Numbered from the stretch's first letter, positions 1-9,487 are shown. The stretch is 64,000 bases of DNA from Haladaptatus halobius (GCF_020618475.1 NZ_CP085336.1:620001-684000), one strand, 5' to 3'. The notes: generated by a model not told the origin, from the letters alone. Made by a program: numbers and translations.

Positions 1-732
1 ACCACCGCCATGAAGGTTCTTGATTTGTTCGACAGGATTGCCTTCCTCAAAGTTGATCGGGATTGCATCGCAGTGCTCTTCTACGAGTTCAAGGCGGCTC
101 GGGACGCGATCCACCACGTAAATCTCAGAAGCACCCTTAAGCTTCGCACTGTACGCTGCCATCAATCCGACTGGACCAGCGCCGTATATCGCAACGGAGT
201 CGCCTGCCTCGAGATTGGCGAGTTCTGTACCGTGCCAGCCAGTCGGGAAGATGTCAGCCAGTAAGGCAAACGAATCTTCGTGTTCTCTTCCCTCTGGAAG
301 TTTAAGCGCGTTGAAATCTGCAAATGGGATGCGGAGTTTTTCGGCTTGACCGCCTTGGTATGGTCCCATTGCGACGTACCCATATGCCCCACCTGCGAAG
401 CCAGGATTAACGTTCGTACAGAAACCTGTGTAACCGCTCTCACAGTTCTCACAGAATCCACAAGCAACGTTAAACGGGGCGACAACGCGGTCTCCTTTTT
501 CAAGGCTACTGACTGCGTCTCCGACCTCCGTCACGGTACCCATATTTTCGTGTCCAAATACGATTCCCGGTTCCGCGGCCGTCCTCCCTTCGTACATATG
601 GAGGTCGGACCCACAAATACATGACGTTGTGATGTCAATTACTACATCATTTGGATGTTCGATTGCCGGTTCTTCAACTTCTTCGACTGCGACCTCATGT
701 TCGCCTTTAAAGACGACAGCGTCCATGGACAT
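1..732 (-). CDS. Zn-dependent alcohol dehydrogenase, formaldehyde-dehydrogenase-like (3' end outside window)
   Basis: The reverse strand reads 244 codons from an ATG at 732 (a second in-frame ATG lies at 726) and runs off the left edge. The N-terminal GroES-like domain shows CICGSDLHMYEG (catalytic Zn cysteine), then GHENMGTVTEVG and the structural-zinc cluster CGFCENCESGYTGFC. The Rossmann domain follows with YGAGPVGLMAAYSAK and VDRVPSRLELVEE. The GSDLHMYEGR and GHENMG wording resembles glutathione-independent formaldehyde dehydrogenases and related class III-like dehydrogenases. The Rieske demethylases just downstream would release formaldehyde, so a formaldehyde-oxidising role fits. Substrate is inferred; another zinc alcohol dehydrogenase activity is possible. 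Confidence 0.85.
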   Translation of the reverse strand, partial: MSMDAVVFKGEHEVAVEEVEEPAIEHPNDVVIDITTSCICGSDLHMYEGRTAAEPGIVFGHENMGTVTEVGDAVSSLEKGDRVVAPFNVACGFCENCESGYTGFCTNVNPGFAGGAYGYVAMGPYQGGQAEKLRIPFADFNALKLPEGREHEDSFALLADIFPTGWHGTELANLEAGDSVAIYGAGPVGLMAAYSAKLKGASEIYVVDRVPSRLELVEEHCDAIPINFEEGNPVEQIKNLHGGG

Positions 733-872
733 CGTTTGTAATACTCCATTCATCTTCTCTGGGCGACCATATTTATATCTATGGTCTACTTGGAAAATCA
801 CAAAAATGGATTCTTGAGAATGAATAATAGTGGACAGCTTGTGTCTTCTAATAATTGTTCTTCTGATGGTTT

Positions 873-1330
873 GTGGTATATACTTCACGGGCTGCCAAGA
901 CGAATACCCTGAGGCCTGGTCCCGAGGCGATCCATTGTCTCAAACGAATTTGTGGATGCTTTTGGGAATGTACGTTGAAAACGATGACTTCCAGTTTCAG
1001 ATGGAGCTTGCAATATCGTGACGGTGATTGGTATCTCCACTTTCGATGCGAAAAGTGAGGGACGACGAAACGCCCGAATCAGAGGCCAAGCACAGAACAG
1101 TCCTGGGTGTGGATTTGGGCATCAACAATATCACAGTTGCTTAGACAGGTCGACAGAGACGCACCCATAGATGTGCGCTTGGATTGCGTGACATTGAATA
1201 TGAATGACGAATATTCGACTACCGCTCTCAGCGGTTAGAACGGGAATCCATGCGAAAGCCTCGAAACTTGAGCCCCGAGGCAATTTATAGAGAGCCATTC
1301 CACTGTTCGTACGAAGATGTGACGTACAGA
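873..1330 (+). pseudogene. Decayed IS1341-type TnpB fragment
   Basis: Broken frames read YRDGDWYLHF, then after a stop KVRDDETPESEAKHRTVLGV and DLGINNITVA, ending at a TAG (1141-1143). This matches the start of the TnpB RuvC-like domain (GVDLGIxNIxV), including its first catalytic Asp. Downstream, a degraded segment reads FDYRSQRLERESMRK, resembling the following helical region. At least three stops or frameshifts interrupt it, and no Zn-ribbon end was found. It is a dead accessory gene of an IS200/IS605-type element; no TnpA is present nearby. Confidence 0.5.
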
Positions 1331-1436
1331 GCTGAGTGGGGATTGGAATAACGAAGAATAACCCGAAGTACCCCGCACTGTGAGGTTCAGGGTAGTTGAT
1401 CAGCGTAAAGTAATGCTGGCCGCTGTCTCATATCAT

Positions 1437-2447
1437 CTATGAATTGTAGGCGTCCTGTGCGAGCTGGTGGAATCTGTGGACAGTATGTTCATTCGGCCCA
1501 AGCTGTGCTTGTGAAAGTGCACCTGTTTGCAGTCCTGCCCACTGGCGTTCAACCAACTCGAAGTCCTCCTCTTGCAGTTGACGACTTGTTCGAATGAAAT
1601 TCATCTCTTCCTCGGAGAGCTCTGGACTCTCGAAGTAGTAGTCTGCGATGAGCTGGAACCGGTTGGTGTCGATCGGGTCGATGATATATGTGCCGTAGCC
1701 GTCGGCGGTACCATACATATTGACCGTGAAGTTCGGCCAGAAGTAGTGGAACTGAGCTTCGTGTTCGTCATGAATTCGTAGCTCATCATCGACATCCTGT
1801 CTATGTTTGTAGTGAAGCACCCAATGGTAGTCGTTGACTTCAAGTTCAGATTTCTTAAGCCGTAGCCCTTTTACCCAGTCCTGATGGTTCGCTTGGCAGT
1901 GGTCACACTCTGAATAGTTGCTGCTGAATACCTTCCAGTTGCACTCAACCTCCGAAACGATGCGATTTGCGTGTTCGTATTTGCCGAGTGGAAGCGCTTC
2001 CAGACGATCTTTCATCACGCCAGCCTGTTCGTCAAGTGGCATCGGATCGTCGCTCAGATTGACGAAGATGAGTGGTCCAATTGAGTCCACGCGTACGTCA
2101 TCTAAATCATCAAGCTCGCCAGTATCGAGTCGACTTGGATCATCCATTGGAGCCTCTGGCACATGCTCTGAGCCATCACGTGCTGAGACATTGTGGAACA
2201 CCTGGATTGAATCATCGTCGTCACGGAGGACAACCAACCCACGACCGCCGACGGATCGAGTGAAGTACTGCCCTGCTTCTTTGATGCAGTTTGCGTGACC
2301 GGCATAAACCCAGTACTGGCCGAATATTTTGTCTTTCTCCAATTCAAGAATTTCTATATCAGTGAAATATCTCGCTGGCAACGCATTCGACTTTTCAGTA
2401 ATATCCGGGCTTACAGCTTTCGTCTGGGCTTCGTTCCACTGTGTCAT
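1437..2447 (-). CDS. Rieske-less paralogue of the GbcA-like oxygenase
   Basis: This is a 336-aa paralogue of the oxygenase at 3940-5073, collinear from MTQW to the C-terminus. The Rieske domain is destroyed. The CAH motif (residues 88-90 of the intact copy) reads SAR here, and about 41 residues carrying the second CPYH motif are missing without breaking the frame. The catalytic domain keeps its mononuclear-iron motif SECDHCQANH and the Asp of EEDFELVERQ. Without a [2Fe-2S] centre, electrons could not reach the iron by the usual route. It may be a pseudogene kept open by chance, a structural partner in a mixed trimer, or a product of gene conversion. Large stretches are nearly identical to the intact copy at DNA level. 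Confidence 0.85.
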   Translation of the reverse strand: MTQWNEAQTKAVSPDITEKSNALPARYFTDIEILELEKDKIFGQYWVYAGHANCIKEAGQYFTRSVGGRGLVVLRDDDDSIQVFHNVSARDGSEHVPEAPMDDPSRLDTGELDDLDDVRVDSIGPLIFVNLSDDPMPLDEQAGVMKDRLEALPLGKYEHANRIVSEVECNWKVFSSNYSECDHCQANHQDWVKGLRLKKSELEVNDYHWVLHYKHRQDVDDELRIHDEHEAQFHYFWPNFTVNMYGTADGYGTYIIDPIDTNRFQLIADYYFESPELSEEEMNFIRTSRQLQEEDFELVERQWAGLQTGALSQAQLGPNEHTVHRFHQLAQDAYNS

Positions 2448-3489
2448 ACATTACGATTCTAGAGATGACTACCCAAAAGAGCTGGGCAGTACTATATAGC
2501 ACTATTATAAGCAATACCAAACGAGGTCTACAGCCGAACTGTGTAACTGCGTTCGAGATTCGTGGCACACGAAGTGAACGGACTGTCCTCGAACATACCG
2601 ACGGCTTGTACGGTATTCATGTTATTCAGCTTGAAGCAGCGGGGAACCAGAGAGTGCGTGAGGTGAGGAAACAGCAAAACCTATCTGGGTTCGAGAACAT
2701 TCCTACCAATCGTACGGATTCAGATACAATCGTAATGCGAACGCGTCGTTGTACGTGTTGCAGAGGGACTTTTCCGAATGAGGGCTAGGATGGCCCAAAG
2801 ACGCGCCTGTGACTCCATGAGAGTTCTGCTAGTCCCTGAAGCGTGAAGTAGGCTAGGGAGTAAAAGGCTGATCAATTTCCTTCACCTTTGAGCGAAGGCC
2901 TGTGACTTTACTGGCGATTCCGAAATAGGCGAAACAAGCCTCAGAAGGTAGCAATTGGGGCGACAGCACGCAGACTACTCCGTATCATTGTACTACATGG
3001 TCAGGTACAAGGAGATATATATTCCACCATGGGTAAGCGTCTGAAGGACGCCCGAAAGCCGTCTTTCTTGAGGGTTCACAGCACGCTGAACAGATGACGT
3101 ATTTTCTCGTGGTGGAAGATGATCACGTCGTCAGAGTACCGTCTGTTAATTCTGGTTTTTCACAGAAGCCCCATCTGTGGGGAGCCGAAGAATTACAGCG
3201 TCAACAGTAGTTTGCTAGGGTAGCAGGAATCTCAAAGATGAAGACGGCGCTTCCTACGGACATGTATTCGGTGTCTACAAAGCGTGTTGTCGAAACAGAA
3301 AGCTCAAAGCTTGATCTGAGGCGATTCATAAGGTAGTAAATCTCAGCAAGTCAAATATTCCGTCGGAACGATTGATCCATGCCGGAGATAGTGATCTTAC
3401 TGATATTCCGGAGTAGGCGAATATTACTCAGAGTGTCGAGCTTCACCTCCCGTATCCGATAACCCGGGAAAATCGATTTTGAAGCCGGT
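2448..3489. other. Gene-poor stretch with unidentified ORF fragments
   Basis: About 1 kb without a recognisable gene. The forward strand at roughly 3045-3210 reads an open stretch beginning PKAVFLEGSQHAEQMTYFLV and ending in TAG, which looks protein-like but has no start codon and was not recognised. It may be a decayed gene. An AT-rich stretch at 2490-2515 could include the promoter of the oxygenase paralogue. Confidence 0.4.
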
Positions 3490-3849
3490 CTAAAATGCGC
3501 ATAAGTGGTCGTCCTGTGGTTCGTATAGTCCACCACCCATTCTTATCTCGTGGATTTGATCCAACGTCTCTTTGACTGACAGGCCTCGTTCGTTCATCAC
3601 CGCCGCGATGATACCGACAGGAACACCATTTTGGTGGTGTTCTTCGAGTTGGCGAATGATGCCTTTGAGGTCCTGCGCAGTAATTCCGGTGTCTAGGTCT
3701 GTGTCTGCATGTTTTATCTTAATATCATGACCTGTTACCCGGTAATGTCGCCGGTAGAAGTCGATGATTTCGTTTGGACTATCGGTCTGTTGTGTAGCGT
3801 CACACTCTGGACAAGCAGCGACGTACGGTGCCTGGTCTTGTGAACTCAT
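3490..3849 (-). CDS. Small protein with Zn knuckle and MCM-like winged-helix C-terminus
   Basis: 119 aa. The N-terminus has a CPEC knuckle followed by a His-containing segment (RRHYRVTGHD). The C-terminal 60 residues (LKGIIRQLEEHHQNGVPVGI through MGGGLYEPQDDHLCAF) resemble the winged-helix domain at the C-terminus of archaeal MCM and related DNA-binding proteins, where GxIYEPxxxxLR is typical. It lies between the two Rieske paralogues on the same strand, so a local regulatory role is conceivable but not shown. The family call rests on the C-terminal motif only. Confidence 0.7.
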   Translation of the reverse strand: MSSQDQAPYVAACPECDATQQTDSPNEIIDFYRRHYRVTGHDIKIKHADTDLDTGITAQDLKGIIRQLEEHHQNGVPVGIIAAVMNERGLSVKETLDQIHEIRMGGGLYEPQDDHLCAF

Positions 3850-3939
3850 GTTGTGTATTGTAATGCGTTAATGTACCACATCTGTTCCTTTATTGATCAC
3901 GTGTCGAAGGGTGGGGAACACTGGTCATAGGAGGCACTG

Positions 3940-5073
3940 TTAGGAGTCATATGCATTCTGTGCGAGCTGATGGAATCTGTGGACAGTATGTTCATTCGGC
4001 CCAAGCTGTGCTTGTGAAAGTGCACCTGTTTGCAGTCCTGCCCACTGGCGTTCAACCAACTCGAAGTCCTCCTCTTGCAGTTGACGACTTGTTCGAATGA
4101 ATTCCTCTTCTTCCTCGGAGAGCTCTGGACTCTCGAAGTAGTAGTCTGCGATGAGCTGGAATCGGTTGGTGTCGATCGGGTCGATGATATATGTGCCGTA
4201 GCCGTCGGCGGTACCATACATATTGACCGTGAAGTTCGGCCAGAAGTAGTGGAACTGGGCTTCGTGTTCGTCGTGAATTCGTAGTTCATCCTCCACATCT
4301 TCATCGTGAGTATAGTGAAGCACCCAATGGTAGTCGTTGACCTCGAGCTCGGACTCGTTGAGTGAGATCCCTTTTACCCAGTCCTGATGGTTCGCTTGGC
4401 AGTGGTCACACTCTGAATAATTGCTGCTGAATACCTTCCAGTTGCACTCAACCTCCGAAACGATGCGATTTGCGTGTTCGTATTTGCCGAGTGGAAGCGC
4501 TTCCAGACGATCTTTCATCGCGCCAGCCTGTTCGTCAAGTGGCATCGGATCGTCGCTCAGATTGACGAAGATGAGTGGTCCAATTGAGTCCACGTGTACA
4601 TCGTTTAGGGCGTTCTCCTTGGAATCAAATTTCTGGACGTTTTCATCTTTAAGATCAGGATTCAGATGAGCTTCCTCAAAGCTTTTAGGCGTACTTCTAA
4701 GCTCTCCTTCGAGATCGTACGTCCAGAGATGATATGGACACTTAATCCGACGAGCGTTTCCGGGGTCAGTCATTGGGGTGTCGTCAACCATCTTTGAGCC
4801 ACGATGGGCACAGACGTTATCAAATGCTTTGACCTCTCCATCATGCCCACGTACGATGATTAGTTGTCGCTCTCCAACTGTGCGAGTGAAGTACTGCCCT
4901 GCTTCTTTGATGCAGTTTGCGTGACCGGCATAAACCCAATACTGGCCGAATATCTTATCTTTCTCCAATTCAAAAATTTCTGGGTCAGTGAAGTACTTGG
5001 CTGGCAATGCGTTTGATTTCTCTGTGATATCTACACTTACAGATTCGGTTTGGGAATCATCCCACTGAGTCAT
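3940..5073 (-). CDS. Rieske-type oxygenase alpha subunit, GbcA-like (probable glycine betaine demethylase)
   Basis: 377 aa from ATG at 5073; this start matches the MTQW start of the paralogue, although the frame opens six codons earlier. Rieske [2Fe-2S] ligands are present: C88-x-H90 in NVCAHRGSK and C112-x2-H115 in KCPYHLWTYD. The mononuclear Fe site shows NWKVFSSNYSECDHCQANH (H224, H229) and a late Asp in EEDFELVERQ. Enzymes of this type (GbcA, related stachydrine/carnitine oxygenases) remove a methyl group from a quaternary amine as formaldehyde, using O2 and a separate reductase. No reductase gene (GbcB type) is visible here. The context of BCCT transporters and dimethylglycine oxidases supports betaine as substrate; other trimethylated amines are possible. 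Confidence 0.85.
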   Translation of the reverse strand: MTQWDDSQTESVSVDITEKSNALPAKYFTDPEIFELEKDKIFGQYWVYAGHANCIKEAGQYFTRTVGERQLIIVRGHDGEVKAFDNVCAHRGSKMVDDTPMTDPGNARRIKCPYHLWTYDLEGELRSTPKSFEEAHLNPDLKDENVQKFDSKENALNDVHVDSIGPLIFVNLSDDPMPLDEQAGAMKDRLEALPLGKYEHANRIVSEVECNWKVFSSNYSECDHCQANHQDWVKGISLNESELEVNDYHWVLHYTHDEDVEDELRIHDEHEAQFHYFWPNFTVNMYGTADGYGTYIIDPIDTNRFQLIADYYFESPELSEEEEEFIRTSRQLQEEDFELVERQWAGLQTGALSQAQLGPNEHTVHRFHQLAQNAYDS

Positions 5074-5093
5074 ACAACGGTACCAATACACCA

Positions 5094-5104
5094 GCTATAA
5101 AAAA
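5094..5104 (-). promoter_or_regulatory. TATA-like box of the Rieske oxygenase
   Basis: On the reverse strand the sequence reads TTTTTTATAGC about 22-30 nt upstream of the ATG at 5073. That spacing suits a leaderless haloarchaeal transcript and supports the shorter start. Confidence 0.4.
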
Positions 5105-5851
5105 CAGTTAACCCGTAATAATGAACATGGCTATAATCTAGCGGGGATCTGGAGAATTTACTCTTTCACTTTCAGGCTTATTGGACGAGATCATCACACG
5201 GTATTTCTTCGTCTTCTTTCGCGGCTTGGAATAGTATATCTCGAGCATCCTTACGCTCTTTATAAACTAACTATTCTGCCGAAGGTTCGAGGACCATAGA
5301 ATAGCCAGAGCACGATATCTGTGGCGTGGTGAAAGTTCGTTCGAATACTGGACTATAAGGCAGATGTTTCCGACTGTCGCGTAGTTCACTGAACCTGAGA
5401 GACACGATGAATGTATGTTTGAACTGTGGTGTGAATACACAACCCAACCATAGATGCGAGAACACAGTTATCTGGCCTATGGATTCTGGGGTAGCCGTGA
5501 TTTGAACACTGCTGGTACATTCTTTTCACGCTCTATGGGTATGGCGAATCAAGGCAGATGAAGACTGCACGCTATGTCTGAAATATCAAAACTGACACTG
5601 TATCAACATCCAGGATGCCGAAAAGGTTTCTCAGATCAAACAGAGTAACACTACTATAAATCTTATTTCTGGATCAAATGAATCTCGAACTGATTCTTGT
5701 ATTGAAATGCCCTCAATTCGAGTACAAAATGTCGGGTCGCGGGATTGGGGAGTAGCGTGACCTCACGACCCATGGTGTGTTGGAATTTGTGTGGGACAGT
5801 TTAAACGCTTACCCTGGGCGACACCCTATCTATACGTCTATCCGACGTCAA
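5105..5851. other. Gene-poor stretch
   Basis: No supported gene. The forward strand near 5407-5500 reads a short MNVCLNCGVNTQPNHRCEN segment that resembles a zinc ribbon but ends within about 30 codons. Low-complexity AT-rich sequence predominates. Confidence 0.4.
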
Positions 5852-6295
5852 TCAGTCGTCTGCTGTGACTGTTTTCCCCTCGTCAAGGTCCTGCCAGTGT
5901 GCGACACCTGCTTCGGCAACCTCTTGATCTTGACTGACTTCGCCACCGGAAACACCGATTGCACCGACAACTTCACCATCTCGCTCAAGTGGGTAGCCCC
6001 CACCGAATATAACAATCCGACCCTCGTCAGTCGTTTGCAGGCCATACAGCGAGTTGCCCGGCTCAGACGGCTCGGCCAGCTCGTGGGTCGGCATGTCCAG
6101 TGCAGCCGACGTGTAAGCTTTGTTCCGCGAGATGCTAACAGAGGCTAGCCAAGCACTATCCATCCGATGCTGGGCAATGAGATTTCCTTCGCTATTTACA
6201 ACAGTAATGACCATCGGGTTATCGATGTCTTCCGCTTTCTCTTCTGCTGCTTCGATCAACTTAGTCGCTGTCTGTAGCGGAATTGAGTCTACCAT
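5852..6295 (-). CDS. GlcG/HbpS-family (DUF336) protein
   Basis: 147 aa from ATG at 6295; the frame is open further upstream to 6367 but family alignment begins near MVDSIPLQTATKLIEAAEEK. Typical family features are VTVVNSEGNLIAQHRMD, a segment resembling SISRNKAYTSAAL, and the C-terminal GGGYPLERDGEVVGAIGVSG loop. Proteins of this family bind haem or corrinoids, or accompany catabolic operons (glycolate, propanediol). The exact role is unknown. It sits between the oxygenase and a dead A/B flavoprotein remnant, so an accessory role in this catabolism is a guess. Confidence 0.8.
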   Translation of the reverse strand: MVDSIPLQTATKLIEAAEEKAEDIDNPMVITVVNSEGNLIAQHRMDSAWLASVSISRNKAYTSAALDMPTHELAEPSEPGNSLYGLQTTDEGRIVIFGGGYPLERDGEVVGAIGVSGGEVSQDQEVAEAGVAHWQDLDEGKTVTADD

Positions 6296-6738
6296 TCCAT
6301 GACAACCAAGCGATGTCGGTGTTAAATAGATTATTATTCTCTCCCGATCGACTGTATACTGTATCAACTTTAACTAGGAAAATTGCGCAGGTAGGCGTCT
6401 AATCTCCACTTATTGCTATCTCAGAACTCACGGCTGAGACTGAGTGCTGAAGCAATATAGACTCGCAGTCGCTCAGAATTCAGTGCAATTGACATTTTCT
6501 GTTTCCTATTTATTCGTGTCTACATAGTTTGTGTTGTATGTGCTGTAGCATTCTGGAAGAGACAACTTGTGCTACAGATCACCAACCCGTACGATCAAGT
6601 AGAAAATAACACCTCTATCACTGTTAAGTAGATTCCAAATTACGACCTCTAAATGTCCAAATATTTACTATAATTGGTCTGCGTTAGTGTAAACGGTAAT
6701 TATATCTGCTGCCAGTTAGCATCTCTCGATGTCACGTT
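6296..6738. other. Intergenic region with promoter relic of the A-type flavoprotein
   Basis: AT-rich and without a supported gene. At 6694-6710 the sequence GGTAATTATATCTGC mirrors the TATA region GGTAACTATATTTGC upstream of the intact A-type gene at 54412, about 34 nt before the ATG at 6739. It is the preserved promoter of the deleted copy. Confidence 0.5.
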
Positions 6739-6940
6739 ATGAACGCAAACAATAGCTTGCCGGACCAAGCAGACACTGTCATTATCGGGGCTCGGGGAAT
6801 CGATTGTTTACACGTACCTGCCAACAGAATTGGCCGAGACTGGAACCTCTCTTCAGATTCAATGCGAAGGAGAATACTACGATACGACAGTACGTGATGA
6901 GCTCCTGTTCGACCTGGGCCGCAACAAGATTCTTAAGTAA
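6739..6940 (+). pseudogene. Internal-deletion remnant fusing an A-type start to a B-type end
   Basis: The first 18 codons (MNANNSLPDQADTVIIGA) match the N-terminus of the A-type flavoproteins. The sequence then jumps, out of frame, to GESIVYTYLPTELAETGTSL and ends VRDELLFDLGRNKILK, the B-type C-terminus. About 5 kb present in the intact A-B pair at 54412-59768 is missing. A dehydratase gene follows 83 nt later, as in the intact cassette. A deletion between adjacent paralogues explains this; the remnant cannot encode an enzyme. Confidence 0.9.
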
Positions 6941-7023
6941 CGTTCGTTAGTATGACAATGCCATGATAAAGTAATAACCAATTGTTGTATCGTCCACTAA
7001 ACTAGAGCTACAATGGAAATAAG

Positions 7024-8289
7024 ATGAGTGAACCCCAAGAAACCTTAATCGAATACGAGGATATTAAACGAGCAAACGAACGATTAGACGATGAGACAGT
7101 AGTCAAACGAACACCAATCGAACAGAGTACATCGCTTGGTGAGTTTGTTGGCGGAGATGTGTACCTGAAAATGGAGCATCTCCAATGGACTGGGTCGTTC
7201 AAGACAAGAGGAGCGTACAACAAAATTAAGCAAGACGTCGAACGTGGCATCGATAAGTTCATTGCTGCCAGTGCAGGCAACCACGCACAAGGTGTGGCGC
7301 TTGCAGCTACAAAGTGCGATGCAAATTCGACAATTGTGATGCCGAAGACTGCACCACAGGCGAAAGTAGATGCAACTCGTAAATACGGTGCAACTGTCGA
7401 ACTCGTCGGACAAGACTTCCAAGATGCGATGGAATACGCACAGAACCAAGCAGCCCAGAACGCCGCTGCTGAGTTCGTCCACGCGTACGACGATTGCGAC
7501 ATCGTTGCTGGACAGGGTACCTTAGGTATTGAAATATATGAGGACTGTCCAGACGTCGATACAGTTGTTGTTCCCATCGGCGGCGGTGGACTCATCAGTG
7601 GTATCTCAACAGCTATCAAACAACTGTCGCCAGACACACGTATTGTTGGCGTTCAGGCGGTTGGCGCTGAAACCGTCCACGAAAGCCTCGATAAGGGCGT
7701 TCCTGTGACGCTTGACGAAGTCGACACGATTGCCGATGGTATCGCAACCGGTGGGATTTCGTCGCTCACACTTAACCTTATTAAGGAGCACGTTGACGAG
7801 ATTGTTACTGTTACCGATTCAGAAATATCGCGTGCAATTCTCTTATTGCTAGAGCGAGCGAAGCAAGTTGTCGAGGGTGCTGCGGCAGCGTCTGTCGCAG
7901 CCATTCTAAGTGATGATCTTGACGTACGTGATGAGACGGTCATGCCACTACTTTGTGGCGGCAATCTGGACATGACCATGCTTCAGACGGTCCTAATTCA
8001 TGCACTTACCGAACGCGAACAACTTTTGCAACTGCGTGTACGAATCGAAGATACTGCGGGGAAAATGGAGAAAGTCTCTGGTGTAATCGCTAGCCACGGT
8101 GCAAATATCCGCACCGTTCGGCACGATCGGTCGGTAGATAACTTGGCCATCGGTGAAGCGTATCTCGTGTTCGAGGTCGAAACCAGTGGCATGGAACAAT
8201 CGCGGTCGATAGTCGAGTCCATCCAAGCCGAAGGGTACGCTGTCGAAGAAATGAATCGAAAGCGAGCACAGCAAGGAAAGGCGTTATGA
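7024..8289 (+). CDS. ilvA: Threonine/serine dehydratase with C-terminal ACT domain, copy 1
   Basis: 421 aa PLP enzyme, intact. The PLP lysine lies in WTGSFKTRGAYNKI (K60). The asparagine loop SAGNHAQGVALAA and the phosphate-binding glycine loop PIGGGGLISG are present, then a linker and an ACT domain from about residue 330 (LRVRIEDTAGKMEKVSGV). The family deaminates L-threonine to 2-oxobutyrate or L-serine to pyruvate through a 2-aminoacrylate-type intermediate. Located directly behind the A/B remnant, in the same order as the intact cassette at 54-61 kb, it more likely serves catabolic serine dehydration than isoleucine synthesis. Substrate preference cannot be read from the sequence. Confidence 0.9.
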   Translation: MSEPQETLIEYEDIKRANERLDDETVVKRTPIEQSTSLGEFVGGDVYLKMEHLQWTGSFKTRGAYNKIKQDVERGIDKFIAASAGNHAQGVALAATKCDANSTIVMPKTAPQAKVDATRKYGATVELVGQDFQDAMEYAQNQAAQNAAAEFVHAYDDCDIVAGQGTLGIEIYEDCPDVDTVVVPIGGGGLISGISTAIKQLSPDTRIVGVQAVGAETVHESLDKGVPVTLDEVDTIADGIATGGISSLTLNLIKEHVDEIVTVTDSEISRAILLLLERAKQVVEGAAAASVAAILSDDLDVRDETVMPLLCGGNLDMTMLQTVLIHALTEREQLLQLRVRIEDTAGKMEKVSGVIASHGANIRTVRHDRSVDNLAIGEAYLVFEVETSGMEQSRSIVESIQAEGYAVEEMNRKRAQQGKAL

Positions 8290-8306
8290 AGATTCCGGGT
8301 GCTGGA

Positions 8307-8640
8307 CTACCCTATTCTATTCACGGTTGACGCCGTTCGCTCTCTGAGCGGAGGGCTTTCTACTTCCACGATCTGCTTTGCAGATACAGGCGTATTCACA
8401 GGGAGTGCAGTCTCCAAGAACGGTGATTCAAAGTATTCCACTCCTACATTGCCGAGACAACGAGAAAGAGCATTCCACGCTGCGTTCACGTCTCTAACTG
8501 CCTCAAACCTACAGGTGGGAGAGGACTGTTCACGGACCCACAACGGCTTGTTCGTCGAAATGCCACACACTCCTTAGTTGTTCCCTCGCGGGTTGACCGC
8601 CACGAAGTTTCTGAACGCAATTGAACCGGTGTGGAAAAGC
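8307..8640 (-). pseudogene. TnpB C-terminal remnant
   Basis: Reverse-strand frames read VAVNPRGTTKECVAF, then after a frameshift KPLWVREQSSPTCRFEAVRD and VNAAWNALSR. This is the zinc-ribbon and final RuvC motif of haloarchaeal TnpB, but two of the four zinc cysteines are lost (SSPTC instead of SCPSC, and VAF for the first pair). A long tail follows, ending near 8307. It is inactive. Confidence 0.75.
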
Positions 8641-8752
8641 CTCAGGCGGCAACTTTCGCCGTACAGAGTCAAGAGTACGGAAGTGATCCGTGCTCTCGTC
8701 TCTGAGTGCTTTCTCGCACTCACCAAACGACTGAGCTTCGCTGGCCACTGGA

Positions 8753-9487
8753 ATGAAATGTTCTTTTCCCACCCTTCCCCGCCAGTCTCTCAAACGATGG
8801 GTGATCGTCGTCTTAGCGCTTGGGGTGTTCCTTGCGGCAACCAGTTCCACGGTTCATCTTCCATCCATAGATAGCTTGACACAGGCAAAGCCCCAGCCAG
8901 TCTTGCACTGTACCATCATTTCACACGAGGAAGCGTACAAACTAACACAGGACACTCAGGGTGGGAAACTAACAGATAGCTGTATTCAAACCAATAAAAG
9001 TCACGTCACGCTGCAGGGACGGAGGCATACCCTTCGTAGAAATAGCGCCACCGATTCCACAGCGGTTTCCGTCTCACACCCGCGGGGCGTGACCGACGTG
9101 ACCGTTCGGTCAGTCAAAACGACAGGCTGGAATCACGGTGTTCACGTCTCCAACGGTTCTGAAATCACGATCAAGCATGTCGATGCCTGGAAGAACGCCG
9201 AGAGAATCACGGTGTGGAATAGTATCCACGTCGTCATTACAGATATGCGGCTGACGAACAATCTCTTCGGCCTCGTGGTTGATCGAGCCACCAGCTCTCG
9301 CTCTCGGCAGTACATATCGAACACAACGTTTTTGAGACTGTTTTATGCAGTGACCAGCAGAATGAAAAGGATTAAGATCAGTATGAATCCCGCACCGTAC
9401 CCCTCAGTTTCTGCATCCATTGGTACGCTGTTCTGGAGGCAGTGTTCGCGTGTGTCCGTACTATCTTTGTTTTCCATGGCTGCCTGA
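8753..9487 (+). pseudogene. Secreted NosD-like right-handed beta-helix protein, 3'-truncated
   Basis: 244-codon frame. The N-terminus carries a hydrophobic signal segment (RWVIVVLALGVFLAATSSTV). The next 180 residues show the parallel beta-helix pattern of NosD-like haloarchaeal surface proteins: CTIISHEEAYKLTQD, VTLQGRRHTL, VTDVTVRSVKTTGWNHGVHV, ITIKHVDAW. From about codon 195 the frame runs antisense through the gene at 9343-9990 and loses the repeat pattern, so the true C-terminus is missing. Probably a truncated gene. Confidence 0.6.

Noticed and set aside
2441-2788. 115-codon forward frame with a CTCC motif
   Set aside because: No family resemblance; overlaps the oxygenase promoter and reads like random AT-rich sequence.
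7024-8289. Biosynthetic threonine dehydratase for isoleucine as the primary role
   Set aside because: Not excluded biochemically, but repeated linkage to A/B flavoproteins and the absence of other ilv genes favour a catabolic serine role.
8530-8850. 106-codon reverse-strand frame
   Set aside because: It spans the TnpB zinc-ribbon region in the wrong frame; the recognisable TnpB motifs are in the adjacent frames.
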